Assembly: GCA_900543815.1 (NCBI GenBank)
Contig: UQST01000008.1
Location: forward strand, 1 to 64,000
DNA length: 64,000 nt
Direction: 5' to 3'
Origin: an uncultured Prevotellaceae bacterium
GTDB taxonomy: Bacteria > Bacteroidota > Bacteroidia > Bacteroidales > Bacteroidaceae
A program made the translations under genes and the position numbers. How positions within the stretch are numbered: position 1 is the stretch's first letter; each line of letters starts with the position of its first letter. This document shows, one piece after another, positions 51,897 through 61,042 of this stretch. The notes beneath the pieces are model-generated. The model was not told the origin of the DNA. It was given only the letters and a program-made list of their open reading frames with translations, and searched no databases.

Positions 51897-53021
51897 TCAG
51901 GCCAGGCGGTACATGCCGCCAGGCAACATCTTCACAATACCCTTCATCTCCAGACCGAAGAGGATGCCCGAGAGGCGGCTTATGGGCAGGTCGGTGTGGA
52001 GAGACAGCTGGTTGAGGTGGCACTTGTCGCTGCCCTGCAGAGCCTGCGCCACCTGTTGCTCCTCAGGAGACAGTTCGGGGAAGAGTTCGGGCTGTATGCC
52101 ACGTGCCAGTGCACTACGCCGCTCGGCCTCTGTCTCCCAGCCCATCATCTCCACCAAGTCCTGTGCCGAGGTGATGAGAGCGGCACGGTTGGCGCGGATA
52201 AGGCTGTTGCAGCCCGCCGAGCAGCCGTCGGTCACGCGCCCCGGAAAGGCCATCACCTCGCGGTTGTAGTCGTTGGCCAGCCCTGCGGTGATGAGTGAAC
52301 CGCCCTTGTTGGCACTCTCCACCACCACCGTCACGTCGCTGATGCCCGCCACGATGCGGTTACGCTGCACGAAGTTACGCTTGTCGGCATTCGTCCCTGC
52401 CATAAACTCCGTGAGGAGTCCGCCCTGTGCCAGCATCCTCACAGCCGTATCGCGGTGCATGCGCGGGTATATCTGGTCCAGTCCGTGGGCCAGTACAGCC
52501 ACCGTGGGATTACCCTCATCGAGCGCTGCACGGTGGGTGTGTATATCCACTCCATAGGCCAACCCGCTCACCACAAGGGCATCGGGGCAGAGCGCATGCA
52601 GGTCGTGCATGAGGCCGGAGCAGAGGTCCTTGCCATACTCGGTGATATGACGTGTGCCCACCACCGCCACCACATGCCGTGCATTCAGGTTTGCCTGGCC
52701 CTTGTAATGGAGTATGACGGGCGCATCGGCACACTCCCTCATGCGCTGCGGGTAGTTGTCATCGTCGATTCCCAGGCATTGGATGCCGTTGTGAGCGGCC
52801 CATTCCAGTTCCTGCTCGGCACGTGCCATGTGGATGTCCATGGCTGCCAGGGCATCGAGAGTGGGCTTCCTGGCCGACGTAAGCACATCGCCCAGCTCAT
52901 GCCTGTGCTCATAGACGGCCGTGGCAGAGCCCATTGCCTCCACCAGGGAGCGTACATTGGCCAGGCTCATACGCGGTACACGCGTGAGGGCCATCAGGCA
53001 GAGTGTCTCCCGGGAACTCAT
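51897..53021 (-). CDS. dprA: DNA-processing protein DprA
   Basis: A 374-residue DprA/Smf protein, which loads RecA on incoming single-stranded DNA during transformation. The Rossmann-like core is present: VVAVVGTRHITEYG, VVSGLAYGVDIHTHRAAL, TVAVLAHGLDQIYP, KRNFVQRNRIVAGISDVTVVVE and ANKGGSLITAGLANDYNREVMAFPG. An N-terminal SAM-like region and a C-terminal winged-helix-like region (LSLHTDLPISRLSGILFGLEMKG) flank it. The start at 53021 overlaps the upstream stop (ATGA) and gives MSSRETLCLMALTRVP; upstream in-frame sequence belongs to the thioesterase gene in another frame. Confidence 0.94.
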   Translation of the reverse strand: MSSRETLCLMALTRVPRMSLANVRSLVEAMGSATAVYEHRHELGDVLTSARKPTLDALAAMDIHMARAEQELEWAAHNGIQCLGIDDDNYPQRMRECADAPVILHYKGQANLNARHVVAVVGTRHITEYGKDLCSGLMHDLHALCPDALVVSGLAYGVDIHTHRAALDEGNPTVAVLAHGLDQIYPRMHRDTAVRMLAQGGLLTEFMAGTNADKRNFVQRNRIVAGISDVTVVVESANKGGSLITAGLANDYNREVMAFPGRVTDGCSAGCNSLIRANRAALITSAQDLVEMMGWETEAERRSALARGIQPELFPELSPEEQQVAQALQGSDKCHLNQLSLHTDLPISRLSGILFGLEMKGIVKMLPGGMYRLA

Positions 53022-53434
53022 TGCGGGTCGTAATAAGGCTGCAACTTCTCGCCCAGTTCGGGGCATTCGCTCAGCTTGCCATGCACCAGACACACGGTAT
53101 CCACCTGCCCGCGCACCACCAGCTTGTGGTCTGGCAGGCGGAAGATATCCTGCATGAAGATGTAGCGCAGCCCCTCCTTGCGCACACGCAGCTTGCTCAC
53201 AAACTCGTCGCGGCTGCGCAGAGGGGTCTTGAAGGCTATCTGTATGCGTGCCACCACGGGGGTGATGCCCGCCTGGTACATATCTGCGAAACTGATGCCG
53301 GCAGCGAGCAGGAACTCGTGCCGCGTGTGTTCCATGTAATGCTGATAGTTTGCGTTGTTCACTATACCCTCGAGGTCGCACTCATAGTCGCGCACCTTGA
53401 AGGGCAGTTCAAAGGCATATCCTGTATCTTTCAT
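53018..53434 (-). CDS. acyl-CoA thioesterase, 4HBT/YbgC type
   Basis: A 138-residue hot-dog fold thioesterase. The active-site region is VRDYECDLEGIVNNANYQHYMEHTR, with Asp in the usual place and the long helix following. These enzymes hydrolyse short or aromatic acyl-CoA or acyl-ACP. It is coupled by 4-nt overlaps to the DUF2851 gene upstream and dprA downstream. In Bacteroidales a thioesterase often sits beside dprA. Confidence 0.88.
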   Translation of the reverse strand: MKDTGYAFELPFKVRDYECDLEGIVNNANYQHYMEHTRHEFLLAAGISFADMYQAGITPVVARIQIAFKTPLRSRDEFVSKLRVRKEGLRYIFMQDIFRLPDHKLVVRGQVDTVCLVHGKLSECPELGEKLQPYYDPQ

Positions 53435-54711
53435 CCTAATGGGTCTGTAGTGTCAGTTGATTCCGTGGTGCCGCCCTGCCTGCCTCCGCGTGCCGCCGAC
53501 GAGCGCAGATAGGCATAGCCGAACTGGCAGCGCAGGCAGTCGAGGCGGTCGCAATACATCTTCTTTAGCTGTATGAGCGCCTGGCTGTCGGCAGCCGATG
53601 CCACTCTGAGCCCGCATTCTTTCCACACGCGCAGTATCCGGTTGTTCTCGGCAGGCAGCTCCTCCAGCATGTCTGTTGCCCTGTCGGTCCATTTCTCCTC
53701 GCCTCGGCTGCTCCCGTAGGCATAGAGCAGGGGCGCAACAGTATTGATGAGTATGAGCCGGGTGGCCGATGCCGAGAGCCCCGCAGCACCCAGCCGCTCG
53801 TGCAGCTCCTGCACGCTGTGCACATTGAGCAAGGCATCCATCTGTGCCTGACCGCTGTGGTAGAGGCGGGCTATCTGCCTGATGCGCACGTGGGGGAAGT
53901 TCTGGGGACGGGTACGAAGGTACTTCCAGTCGGCATACTGCAGGGTGGGGGTGAGCGAGAACTTGTTTGCCAGGAAGTCGAACTCCTGCTGGGTGCGCAT
54001 GGCCAGGTCGCTCTCCTCGGGCGCAAAGGCATGTCCGATGAGTCCCGCCATACCCAGGAAGAGCGCTTCCACCTGGAAGAGGTGGTCGCGGTGCTTGCCT
54101 GCCGCCTGCAGGGAGATGCCCTTGGCCCATCGCTCAAACACGTCGCCATTGAGCCCGAAGCCGAAATTGCGGCACAGGGTGACAAAGCACGCACGCTCCC
54201 AGTCGCCGCCGAATGCATCCACGCGGGCCATTACCTGGCCGGCACGTTGCTGCATGCGCTCGGCCAGCAGGCGGTCCATCCAGCCGTGCACCCGCAGTGG
54301 GGACATCGAGGCAAGTATGTGATGGCAGCGGGGAAACTCGTCGGTGTGCAGGAGTGTCTGGTAATCGGCGGCCAGCGCAGCAGGCACCTGCAGGCACACC
54401 TGCGGTATGGAGCGCTGCTGTGAGGTGGTCACCTCGCAGTCGGCATCCTGTGTGACGTGCAGCACGACGCCGTCATAGGCGGCATCGGAGTCGTGTCCGT
54501 GACGGTACCAATCCGACGAGCGCAGGTGAATCTCCACGTTGCCCGCCCACAGCATGCCGTCTATCAGCACCTTGGCATTGAAGAAGTCGGGCCCGCGGTC
54601 GCTGTTGTGCGTACCCGGGTCTATCACTTCCACCCGCCTTCCGTCCGTGGTGCTCAGGTCGCCCAGGGGCAATATGCGGTGCTTCCATACGTAGTGCAGC
54701 AATTTCTCCAT
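53431..54711 (-). CDS. DUF2851 family protein
   Basis: A 426-residue cytosolic protein of the Bacteroidetes DUF2851 family. Signatures: LHYVWKHRILP at the start, IDPGTHNSDRGPDFFNAKV and GNVEIHLRSSDWYRHGHDSDAAYDGVVLHV (about 32-85), and a C-terminal cluster of cysteines in KKMYCDRLDCLRCQFGY that might bind metal. The N-terminal part with D/E/H residues looks like a nuclease-type active site, an inference only. The mRNA probably starts at the ATG: a TAACTTTG box (54724-54717) ends five bases before it. Confidence 0.85.
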   Translation of the reverse strand: MEKLLHYVWKHRILPLGDLSTTDGRRVEVIDPGTHNSDRGPDFFNAKVLIDGMLWAGNVEIHLRSSDWYRHGHDSDAAYDGVVLHVTQDADCEVTTSQQRSIPQVCLQVPAALAADYQTLLHTDEFPRCHHILASMSPLRVHGWMDRLLAERMQQRAGQVMARVDAFGGDWERACFVTLCRNFGFGLNGDVFERWAKGISLQAAGKHRDHLFQVEALFLGMAGLIGHAFAPEESDLAMRTQQEFDFLANKFSLTPTLQYADWKYLRTRPQNFPHVRIRQIARLYHSGQAQMDALLNVHSVQELHERLGAAGLSASATRLILINTVAPLLYAYGSSRGEEKWTDRATDMLEELPAENNRILRVWKECGLRVASAADSQALIQLKKMYCDRLDCLRCQFGYAYLRSSAARGGRQGGTTESTDTTDPLG

Positions 54712-54716
54712 ACTTG

Positions 54717-54724
54717 CAAAGTTA
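54717..54724 (-). promoter_or_regulatory. -7 box abutting the DUF2851 start
   Basis: TAACTTTG on the minus strand with only five bases before the ATG at 54711, suggesting a leaderless or near-leaderless transcript for the DUF2851-thioesterase-dprA operon. Confidence 0.4.
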
Positions 54725-54830
54725 TACTAAAAGTACGTATCAACGGCCCTCGGAGGGCAGTTTTTAGGGATAGGGCTTCGCTATCTTGCCGAAATGCACT
54801 ACTTTTGCACAAAGAACATAGACTGCAAGA

Positions 54831-55586
54831 ATGAAGATAGCACTGATAGGATACGGCAAGATGGGCCGTATGATAGAGGAGATAGCCGTGGCTCGCGGCC
54901 ACGAGATAGTGAGCATCATCGATGTGGATAACCGCGATGACTTCGACAGCGAAGCCTTCTGCTCGGCCGATGTGGCCATAGAGTTCACCGCCCCGCAGGC
55001 GGCTTATGACAACTACATGCGCGCCTTTGCCCACCACGTAAAGGTGGTGAGCGGCAGCACGGGATGGATTCCGCAGCACGGCGAAGAGGTGAAGCGCATG
55101 TGTGAGAAGGAGGGACAGACGCTCTTCTGGAGCAGCAACTTCAGTCTGGGAGTCACCATCTTCAGGGCAGTGAATCGCTATCTGGCACGCATCATGAACC
55201 AGTTTGACGACTACACGCCCAGCATGGAGGAGGTGCACCACGTGCATAAGCTCGACCACCCAAGCGGCACCGCCATCACACTGGCCGAGGAGCTGGCAGC
55301 CGAGGTGGAGCGTGTGTCGGGCTGGCAACTGGGCATGCTCACCAACCCCGACGGCTCACAGGAGGGCACCGAGGAGGTTGCACCGGGCAAGATGCGCATC
55401 GACAGCATACGACGCGGCGAGGTGCCAGGCATACACAGCATCACTTGGGACAGCCCCGCAGACAGCATCACCATCACCCACGATGCACATAACCGACGCG
55501 GATTTGCGCTCGGAGCCGTACTGGCAGCCGAATACACAGCCCGCCACAACGGACTGCTCACCATGAGCGACCTGTTCAAATTCTAA
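54831..55586 (+). CDS. dapB: 4-hydroxy-tetrahydrodipicolinate reductase
   Basis: A 251-residue NAD(P)H-dependent reductase of the lysine/meso-diaminopimelate pathway. The Rossmann motif is ALIGYGKMGRM, and the catalytic signature HVHKLDHPSGTAITLAEEL contains the active His and Lys and the substrate-binding SGT loop. EFTAPQAAYDN and VVSGSTGW are typical nucleotide-site blocks. Length is normal. A TACTTTTG box lies at 54800-54807, 23 nt before the ATG. It begins a same-strand run dapB-lepB-lepB-like-wbqC that is common in Bacteroidetes. Confidence 0.94.
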   Translation: MKIALIGYGKMGRMIEEIAVARGHEIVSIIDVDNRDDFDSEAFCSADVAIEFTAPQAAYDNYMRAFAHHVKVVSGSTGWIPQHGEEVKRMCEKEGQTLFWSSNFSLGVTIFRAVNRYLARIMNQFDDYTPSMEEVHHVHKLDHPSGTAITLAEELAAEVERVSGWQLGMLTNPDGSQEGTEEVAPGKMRIDSIRRGEVPGIHSITWDSPADSITITHDAHNRRGFALGAVLAAEYTARHNGLLTMSDLFKF

Positions 55587-55600
55587 AAGACAAGCCCGAC

Positions 55601-57064
55601 ATGAAACTGAAGAAACGCAAAGCGACCCCAATGGATTGGGGCAAGACCATAGTAGTCACCGCACTCTACCTGTGCTTCCTGGGCTGGGTGGATGCCTGGT
55701 GGGGCCTTATCGTGGTGCCGTTCATCATCGATGCCTACATTACCCGATGGATTCCCTGGACCTGGTGGAAGGAGCTGAAGAACCCCACGGCACGACTTAT
55801 CATGAGCTGGATAGATGCCATCGTATTTGCCTTGGTAGCCGTTTACTTCTTCAACATATACTTCTTCCAGAACTACAACATCCCCAGTTCCTCGCTGGAG
55901 AAGAGCCTTCTGGTGGGCGATTATCTGGTGGTCAACAAGATGGCCTACGGCCCGCGCGTACCACAGACACCGCTTCACTTGCCCCTGGTACAGCACACCT
56001 TGCCCAAATACTTCGGGCTGGGAGGCTGCAAGAGCTACATCGAGTGGCCCCAGTGGAAGTACAAGCGTGTGAGCCCGAAGCCCGTTGGACTGAACGACAT
56101 AGTGGTGTTCAACTACCCCGCCGGCGATACCATCGTGACCGAGATGCCTTATCAGACAGAGTACTATTCGCTCTGCTACGGCATAGGCACCCAGATATGG
56201 GAGCAGGATCACGGCACTCTGCCTCAGGTGGAATCCTTCTCACCCATGGAGCAGAGGAAGTTCTACGGCAAGATATACAGCCTTGGCAAGCAGTACGTAG
56301 CCATGGACCAGCGCGATTTCGGACGCATAGACACGCGCCCGGTTGACCGTAGGGAGAACTACGTAAAGCGCTGCGTGGGCCTGCCAGGACAGACGCTCCA
56401 GATAAAGAACCGCGTCATGTACCTCGACGGAAAGATGAATCCCGATGCCGAAAACGTGCAGTACAACTACAACGTGTCGCTTGTGGGCGAGTCGATACCA
56501 GCCACACTGGTGGAACAGGCAGGCATCAGTCAGGACGACCTGCGCGATTTCTACCAGTCGGGAATACTCCCCCTCACCAAGGCTGCCAAGGCAACCCTGG
56601 AGAAGCGCAAGGATGTGGTGGCCAGCATAAGCATCATAAAGAACCGCGAGACCGGCTCGCTCTACCCGCAGAACGCCTATACGGGATGGACTTGTGACAA
56701 CTACGGACCCATCTGGATACCCAAGAAGGGGGCCACACTGCACCTCACACTGGAGAACCTGCCCATCTACGAGCGCCCCATCAGAGCCTATGAGGGCAAC
56801 GACCTGCAGGTTACACCCGACGGCAAGATACTCATCAACGGCAAGGAGACCACGCAATACACCTTCCAGATGGACTATTACTGGATGCAGGGAGACAACC
56901 GTCACAACTCGGCAGACAGCCGTTACTGGGGCTTCGTACCCGAAGACCACGTGGTGGGCAAGCCCGTGCTGGTGTGGTTCAGCACCGATAAGGACCACCC
57001 CCTGACCAGCCTGAAGCACATCCGCTGGAACCGTCTGTTCCGCCTCGTAAGCAACATAAAGTAG
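55601..57064 (+). CDS. lepB: signal peptidase I
   Basis: A 487-residue S26 peptidase that removes signal peptides at the inner membrane. Three hydrophobic spans lie within residues 15-90, the last just before the active site. The nucleophile is Ser98 in IPSSSLEKSLLVGDYL and the general base Lys256 in NYVKRCVGLPGQTL; box D/E is YYWMQGDNRHNSADSRYWGFVPEDHVVGK. It is long for the family because of a large insertion between the Ser and Lys boxes and another before the end, as usual in Bacteroidetes. It starts 14 nt after dapB. Confidence 0.93.
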   Translation: MKLKKRKATPMDWGKTIVVTALYLCFLGWVDAWWGLIVVPFIIDAYITRWIPWTWWKELKNPTARLIMSWIDAIVFALVAVYFFNIYFFQNYNIPSSSLEKSLLVGDYLVVNKMAYGPRVPQTPLHLPLVQHTLPKYFGLGGCKSYIEWPQWKYKRVSPKPVGLNDIVVFNYPAGDTIVTEMPYQTEYYSLCYGIGTQIWEQDHGTLPQVESFSPMEQRKFYGKIYSLGKQYVAMDQRDFGRIDTRPVDRRENYVKRCVGLPGQTLQIKNRVMYLDGKMNPDAENVQYNYNVSLVGESIPATLVEQAGISQDDLRDFYQSGILPLTKAAKATLEKRKDVVASISIIKNRETGSLYPQNAYTGWTCDNYGPIWIPKKGATLHLTLENLPIYERPIRAYEGNDLQVTPDGKILINGKETTQYTFQMDYYWMQGDNRHNSADSRYWGFVPEDHVVGKPVLVWFSTDKDHPLTSLKHIRWNRLFRLVSNIK

Positions 57065-57320
57065 CCACGCACCGCACTCTGCGGAGTGCAGCAACGGCTC
57101 TTGACCCAAAAGGCATCTGCCCTGGGCAAACCGCTGAAGCAAGCTCAGACTTCTTCCGGAAAGCTCTGGACAACAGGCGGGACGGCTTTGGGCTAAAGAG
57201 GCAATCGCTTTGGGCTAAAGGCGGAACGGCTTTATATATATGGTATAAGACTACTGGAGACGGGGAGGAAGCTCCCTTGGAACGAACAAGAAACGCATAA
57301 AGGAAAGAAAGGAAACGCGC
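57065..57320. other. 256-nt gap with 22-bp repeats
   Basis: Holds a small hairpin around 57074-57092 (GCACTC/GAGTGC), three 22-bp repeat units (57182-57247) ending in TATATATATGG, and a purine-rich stretch before the TTG start at 57321. No standard -7 box is found. Confidence 0.5.
57182..57247. repeat. three-unit 22-bp direct repeat
   Basis: ACGGCTTTGGGCTAAAG, ATCGCTTTGGGCTAAAG and ACGGCTTTATATAT start at 57182, 57204 and 57226, i.e. 22 nt apart. They sit about 75-140 nt upstream of the signal-peptidase-like gene and could be activator sites. Confidence 0.7.
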
Positions 57321-58040
57321 TTGAAACAACGTATCGGCATACTGCTCGCCTTTGTCTTCGCCATATCGGTGGCGGTGGCACTACGCTGCGTGGTGTTTGG
57401 CATCTACTCCATTCCCCACGACACACAGCGTCCCATGCTGATGGCAGGCGACCGCGTGCTGGTGAGCAAGTGGGCCTACGGCATGAGGCTACCCTGGTGG
57501 AAGGAGGGCGAAAGAAAGCACGCCAAGAGTCCGCAGCAGGGTGACTGGGTGGGCTTCAGCGTGCACATGCCCAATGCCAACACACATCAGAACGGCATAG
57601 GATGCCTGATGGCATGCCCGGGCGATACGGTGTGGACAGGACCGCAGTTCCGTGTGAGCCCCGTGAGAGACTACTCCCGCGGCTGCATCTGGCCGCTGGT
57701 GGTACCCAAGAAGGGCGAAACCATGGAGCTTGCACCCTGGAACATCAGCCTGTATGCACGCACCATCAACCTATACGAAGGTGTATGCGTGGATGTGAAA
57801 GCCGACCGACTGATGTGGAACAAGAGGTCGTACCGCCGTTTCCGCTTCCGTAAGAACTATTACTGGGTATATTCGGGCAACCCTGCCAACCTGCAGGACA
57901 GCCGCACCATGGGCTTCTTGCCCGAGGAGGCCATCACAGGCCAAGCCACCACCCTGCTATATTCGCTGGACGGTGAAAAGCCCTGGTACAGCCGTATGAG
58001 GACCGACCGCACGTTCAGTCCACTGGGAGGGAAGCCATGA
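57321..58040 (+). CDS. S26 signal-peptidase paralogue lacking catalytic residues
   Basis: A 239-residue paralogue of LepB. An N-terminal span (ILLAFVFAISVAVALRCVVFGIY) precedes IPHDTQRPMLMAGDRVLVSKWAYG, aligning with the Ser box of LepB; the catalytic Ser is replaced by Thr35. The Lys box aligns as NGIGCLMACPGDTV, with Gly94 where Lys256 stands in LepB. The later YYWVYSGNPANLQDSRTMGFLPEE still aligns with box D/E. It is therefore probably inactive as a Ser/Lys protease and may bind or regulate. The start codon is TTG; the next in-frame Met would remove the membrane span. Coupled to wbqC by ATGA. Confidence 0.82.
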   Translation: MKQRIGILLAFVFAISVAVALRCVVFGIYSIPHDTQRPMLMAGDRVLVSKWAYGMRLPWWKEGERKHAKSPQQGDWVGFSVHMPNANTHQNGIGCLMACPGDTVWTGPQFRVSPVRDYSRGCIWPLVVPKKGETMELAPWNISLYARTINLYEGVCVDVKADRLMWNKRSYRRFRFRKNYYWVYSGNPANLQDSRTMGFLPEEAITGQATTLLYSLDGEKPWYSRMRTDRTFSPLGGKP

Positions 58041-58603
58041 GCACACTGCTGCTGCCCTGCTGCTACCTGGCTCCCGCCTCGCACTACAGCGCCCTGCTGC
58101 ACGCCGGAGAGGCTCTGACAGAGGTGTGCGACCACTATAGGAGGCAAACCCTGCGCAACCGCTGTCTCATCGACAGTCCGCAAGGGCCGCTCGCGCTGAG
58201 CATTCCCATCGTGAAGCCCAGCAGCCATGCCGCCACCAAGGACATACGCATCAGCGACCACGGAAACTGGCGCCACCAGCACTGGAACGCGCTGATGAGC
58301 AGCTACGGGCAGTCTCCTTTCTTTGAGTATTACGCTGATGACTTCGCTCCATTCTATGAGCAGAAGTGGGAGTACCTGGCCGACTACAACCTGGCACTGC
58401 AGTCGCTCCTGTGCCGCTTGCTCGACATAGATGCCCGATGCAGCCGTACGGAGACCTTCATGGGCGACCCCTTTGCCCAAGACTTCCCGCAGATAAAGAC
58501 CACCTACTGGCAGGTGTTCGGGCACAAGGGCGGCTTCCGTCCCGGCCTGAGCATCGTTGACCTGCTCTTCAATATGGGTCCGGAGGGGCTCCTGCTCCTA
58601 TGA
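58037..58603 (+). CDS. WbqC family protein
   Basis: A 188-residue cytosolic protein of the WbqC-like family (LLLPCCYLAPASHYSALL, RNRCLIDSPQGPLALSIPI, NWRHQHWNALMSSYGQSPFFEYY, LSIVDLLFNMGPEG). Members are often near polysaccharide or signal-peptidase genes; biochemical function is not established. It overlaps both neighbours by 4 nt. The short C-terminus GLLLL looks complete. Confidence 0.87.
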   Translation: MSTLLLPCCYLAPASHYSALLHAGEALTEVCDHYRRQTLRNRCLIDSPQGPLALSIPIVKPSSHAATKDIRISDHGNWRHQHWNALMSSYGQSPFFEYYADDFAPFYEQKWEYLADYNLALQSLLCRLLDIDARCSRTETFMGDPFAQDFPQIKTTYWQVFGHKGGFRPGLSIVDLLFNMGPEGLLLL

Positions 58604-60222
58604 CCCTGCACCAGTTGCCTGCCGAATGCAGGCACATACCCGACCCCGAGCGCTTCACATACCCGTTCTGCTACACGCCGCACCCGCTTTGCCTGGCTGC
58701 GGCACAGCAGTTGCGCACCTATCTGGAGGGGCAAGACCGATGGGCCGAAGAACTCTCGGCGGGCAAGATGATGGGCGTGCTGGTGGTCAGACACCAGGAC
58801 GAACGAGGCTTCCTGGCAGCCTTCTCGGGCACACTGGGCGGGCAGACCAGGCAGGAGTACTTCGTTCCGCCCGTTTTCGACCTCATGTCGCCTGGCAATC
58901 ACTTCCAGCTGGAACAGGACCACATCACGGCCATGAACGCCCGTCTGACGGCCCTACAAGGGGAAAAGAAGGGCATGCGCCGCCGCTTGCAGTTGGACAA
59001 TCTGCTTCAGCAAAGGGACTGTGAACTGCAAGCCATGCGCACCGAGGCCGAGCAGGCAAAGAGCCGCAGGCAGGCACTCAGGCAGATGCTCCCACCCGAG
59101 GAGCTGGCTGCCAAGGAAGCCGAAATGGTGCGCGAGAGCCAGTTCCAGAAGGCTGAACTGCGTCGCGCAACCAAGCGATGGAACCAGCTCATAGAGGAGG
59201 CCGAAGCACCCCTGCGTACTATAATAAAGGAAGAGAAAGCACTCGCCGCCGAGCGCAAGAGGCGCAGCGAGGCACTCCAGCACTGGCTCTTTGACCAATA
59301 CAACCTGTTCAATGCCCAGGGCGAGAGGCGTACGGTGAGCCAGATATTCGGTTCGGCCATTCCGCCATCGGGCACAGGTGACTGCTGCGGCCCCAAACTG
59401 TTGCAGGCCGCATACGCCTGGGGGATGACGCCCATCTGCATGGGAGAATTCTGGATAGGGCGCTCGCCGGCCGACGAAGTGCGCCTCGACGGACACTTCT
59501 ACCCCGCCTGCCACAGCCGCTGCCTGCCTGTGCTGACCCACATGACGCGCGGACTGGCACTGGACAGCAACCCTCTGAAAGAGGCTTACCAGAGTGTGCT
59601 CGACAGGTTCAGCATCCAATATGCCGACAGCAGCATCGTGGTGGTGCGCAAGCCCGAGGGTATGCTATCGGTGCCAGGCAAGGACGGGCTGCCCAGCGTG
59701 CTGGATCTCCTGCGACAGCAGTTCCCTCTGGCCGCCGGCCCACTGCTGGTACACAGGCTGGACATGGACACAAGCGGACTGCTGGTGGCGGCTCTCACCG
59801 AGGAGGCTCACCGCCATCTGCAGCGGCAGTTCCTCATGCGAGAGGTGGAGAAGACGTATGTGGCGATACTCGAAAAGCCTTTGCCCGTGGGACAGAGCGG
59901 AGAGATAAGCCTGCCGCTGCGCCCCGACATCGACGACCGACCGCGCCAGATGGTGGACTACGAGCACGGCAAGAGTGCGCTCACACGATACCGCGTGACA
60001 GACTGCAGCAACGGGCATGCACGCATAGAACTGCATCCGCTGAGCGGCAGAACGCACCAGCTGCGGGTGCACTGCGCCCATCCCCTGGGTCTGGACAACC
60101 CCATCGTGGGCGACCGACTGTACGGACACACCGCCCAGAGGCTCATGCTCCATGCCCAGGAACTTACCTTCACCCACCCCACAAGCGGAGAGCGGATGCA
60201 CTTCAGCTGGGAGGAATTCTGA
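58600..60222 (+). CDS. RluA family pseudouridine synthase with long N-terminal region
   Basis: A 540-residue protein. The C-terminal ~220 residues are an RluA-type catalytic domain: IVVVRKPEGMLSVPGK, HRLDMDTSGLLV with the catalytic Asp, and IELHPLSGRTHQLRVHCAH. Before it come an N-terminal domain (1-105), a long charged coiled coil (about 115-225) and a conserved-looking block GTGDCCGPKLLQAAYAWGM (about 258-285). The usual S4 domain is absent. It probably isomerises uridine in rRNA or tRNA; the extra parts may choose the target. Coupled to wbqC by ATGA. Confidence 0.88.
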   Translation: MTLHQLPAECRHIPDPERFTYPFCYTPHPLCLAAAQQLRTYLEGQDRWAEELSAGKMMGVLVVRHQDERGFLAAFSGTLGGQTRQEYFVPPVFDLMSPGNHFQLEQDHITAMNARLTALQGEKKGMRRRLQLDNLLQQRDCELQAMRTEAEQAKSRRQALRQMLPPEELAAKEAEMVRESQFQKAELRRATKRWNQLIEEAEAPLRTIIKEEKALAAERKRRSEALQHWLFDQYNLFNAQGERRTVSQIFGSAIPPSGTGDCCGPKLLQAAYAWGMTPICMGEFWIGRSPADEVRLDGHFYPACHSRCLPVLTHMTRGLALDSNPLKEAYQSVLDRFSIQYADSSIVVVRKPEGMLSVPGKDGLPSVLDLLRQQFPLAAGPLLVHRLDMDTSGLLVAALTEEAHRHLQRQFLMREVEKTYVAILEKPLPVGQSGEISLPLRPDIDDRPRQMVDYEHGKSALTRYRVTDCSNGHARIELHPLSGRTHQLRVHCAHPLGLDNPIVGDRLYGHTAQRLMLHAQELTFTHPTSGERMHFSWEEF

Positions 60223-60298
60223 GGGCAACGCCCCACGCCGCACAGCGGAGGGCAGACTTATCAACACAGGAACAAGGATATATAAAACAAGGAATGAT

Positions 60299-61042
60299 AT
60301 GGACATCAAGAAAGAGAAGAGTAAGATCCAGCTGGATGTGCACACCCACACGGTAATGAGCGGGCATGCCTTCAGCACCGTACAGGAGATGGTGCACGAA
60401 GCTGCCGCACAGGGACTGAAGATACTGGGCATCACGGAGCACGGGCCAAACATCCCCGGCACCTGTGATCCCATATACTTCCGCAACCTGCACGTGGTTC
60501 CGCGCCGGATGTATGGCGTGCGGCTGCTGCTGGGCGCCGAGCTGAACATACTGGACACAAAGGGCACGCTGGACCTCGACGAGCAGTATTACCGCATGAT
60601 GGACCTGCGTATAGCAGGCATACACAGCCTCTGCTGGAAGGGAGGCACGCGCGAGGAGAACACCGAGGGAGTGCTTGCGGCCATACGGAATCCCTGGACG
60701 CATATCATCAGCCACCCCGGTGACGGGGCAGCCGAACTGGACTTCAAGCCCTTGGTGATGGCGGCAGCCGAGTCGCACACGTTGCTTGAGATCAACAACA
60801 CAAGCTTCCGCCCGGCGCGTGGCTTGGTGAAGGCACACGACAACAACCTGGCTATCCTGCGCCTCTGTCGCGAGCAGGGTGTGCCTGTCATACTGGGAAG
60901 TGATGCGCACATATCCTTTGCGGTGGCCGACTATGGCTTCCTCTACCCTCTACTCGAGGAGACGAACTTCCCCGACGAGCTCATCATGAACTACGACACA
61001 GAGCGCTTCCTCAATTACCTCAACATACCCGCAGATAATTAA
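60299..61042 (+). CDS. PHP-domain phosphoesterase (YcdX-like)
   Basis: A 247-residue metal-dependent PHP hydrolase. The metal-binding motifs are DVHTHTVMSGHAFST, GITEHGP, LGAELNI, HSLCW, SHPGD and GSDAH, close to E. coli YcdX, a trinuclear-zinc phosphatase. The substrate is unknown. The start at 60299 gives MDIKKEKSKIQLDVHTHT; the in-frame extension to 60152 overlaps the RluA gene and looks random. Its stop codon lies inside the first unit of the AT-rich repeat at 61037. Confidence 0.88.
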   Translation: MDIKKEKSKIQLDVHTHTVMSGHAFSTVQEMVHEAAAQGLKILGITEHGPNIPGTCDPIYFRNLHVVPRRMYGVRLLLGAELNILDTKGTLDLDEQYYRMMDLRIAGIHSLCWKGGTREENTEGVLAAIRNPWTHIISHPGDGAAELDFKPLVMAAAESHTLLEINNTSFRPARGLVKAHDNNLAILRLCREQGVPVILGSDAHISFAVADYGFLYPLLEETNFPDELIMNYDTERFLNYLNIPADN

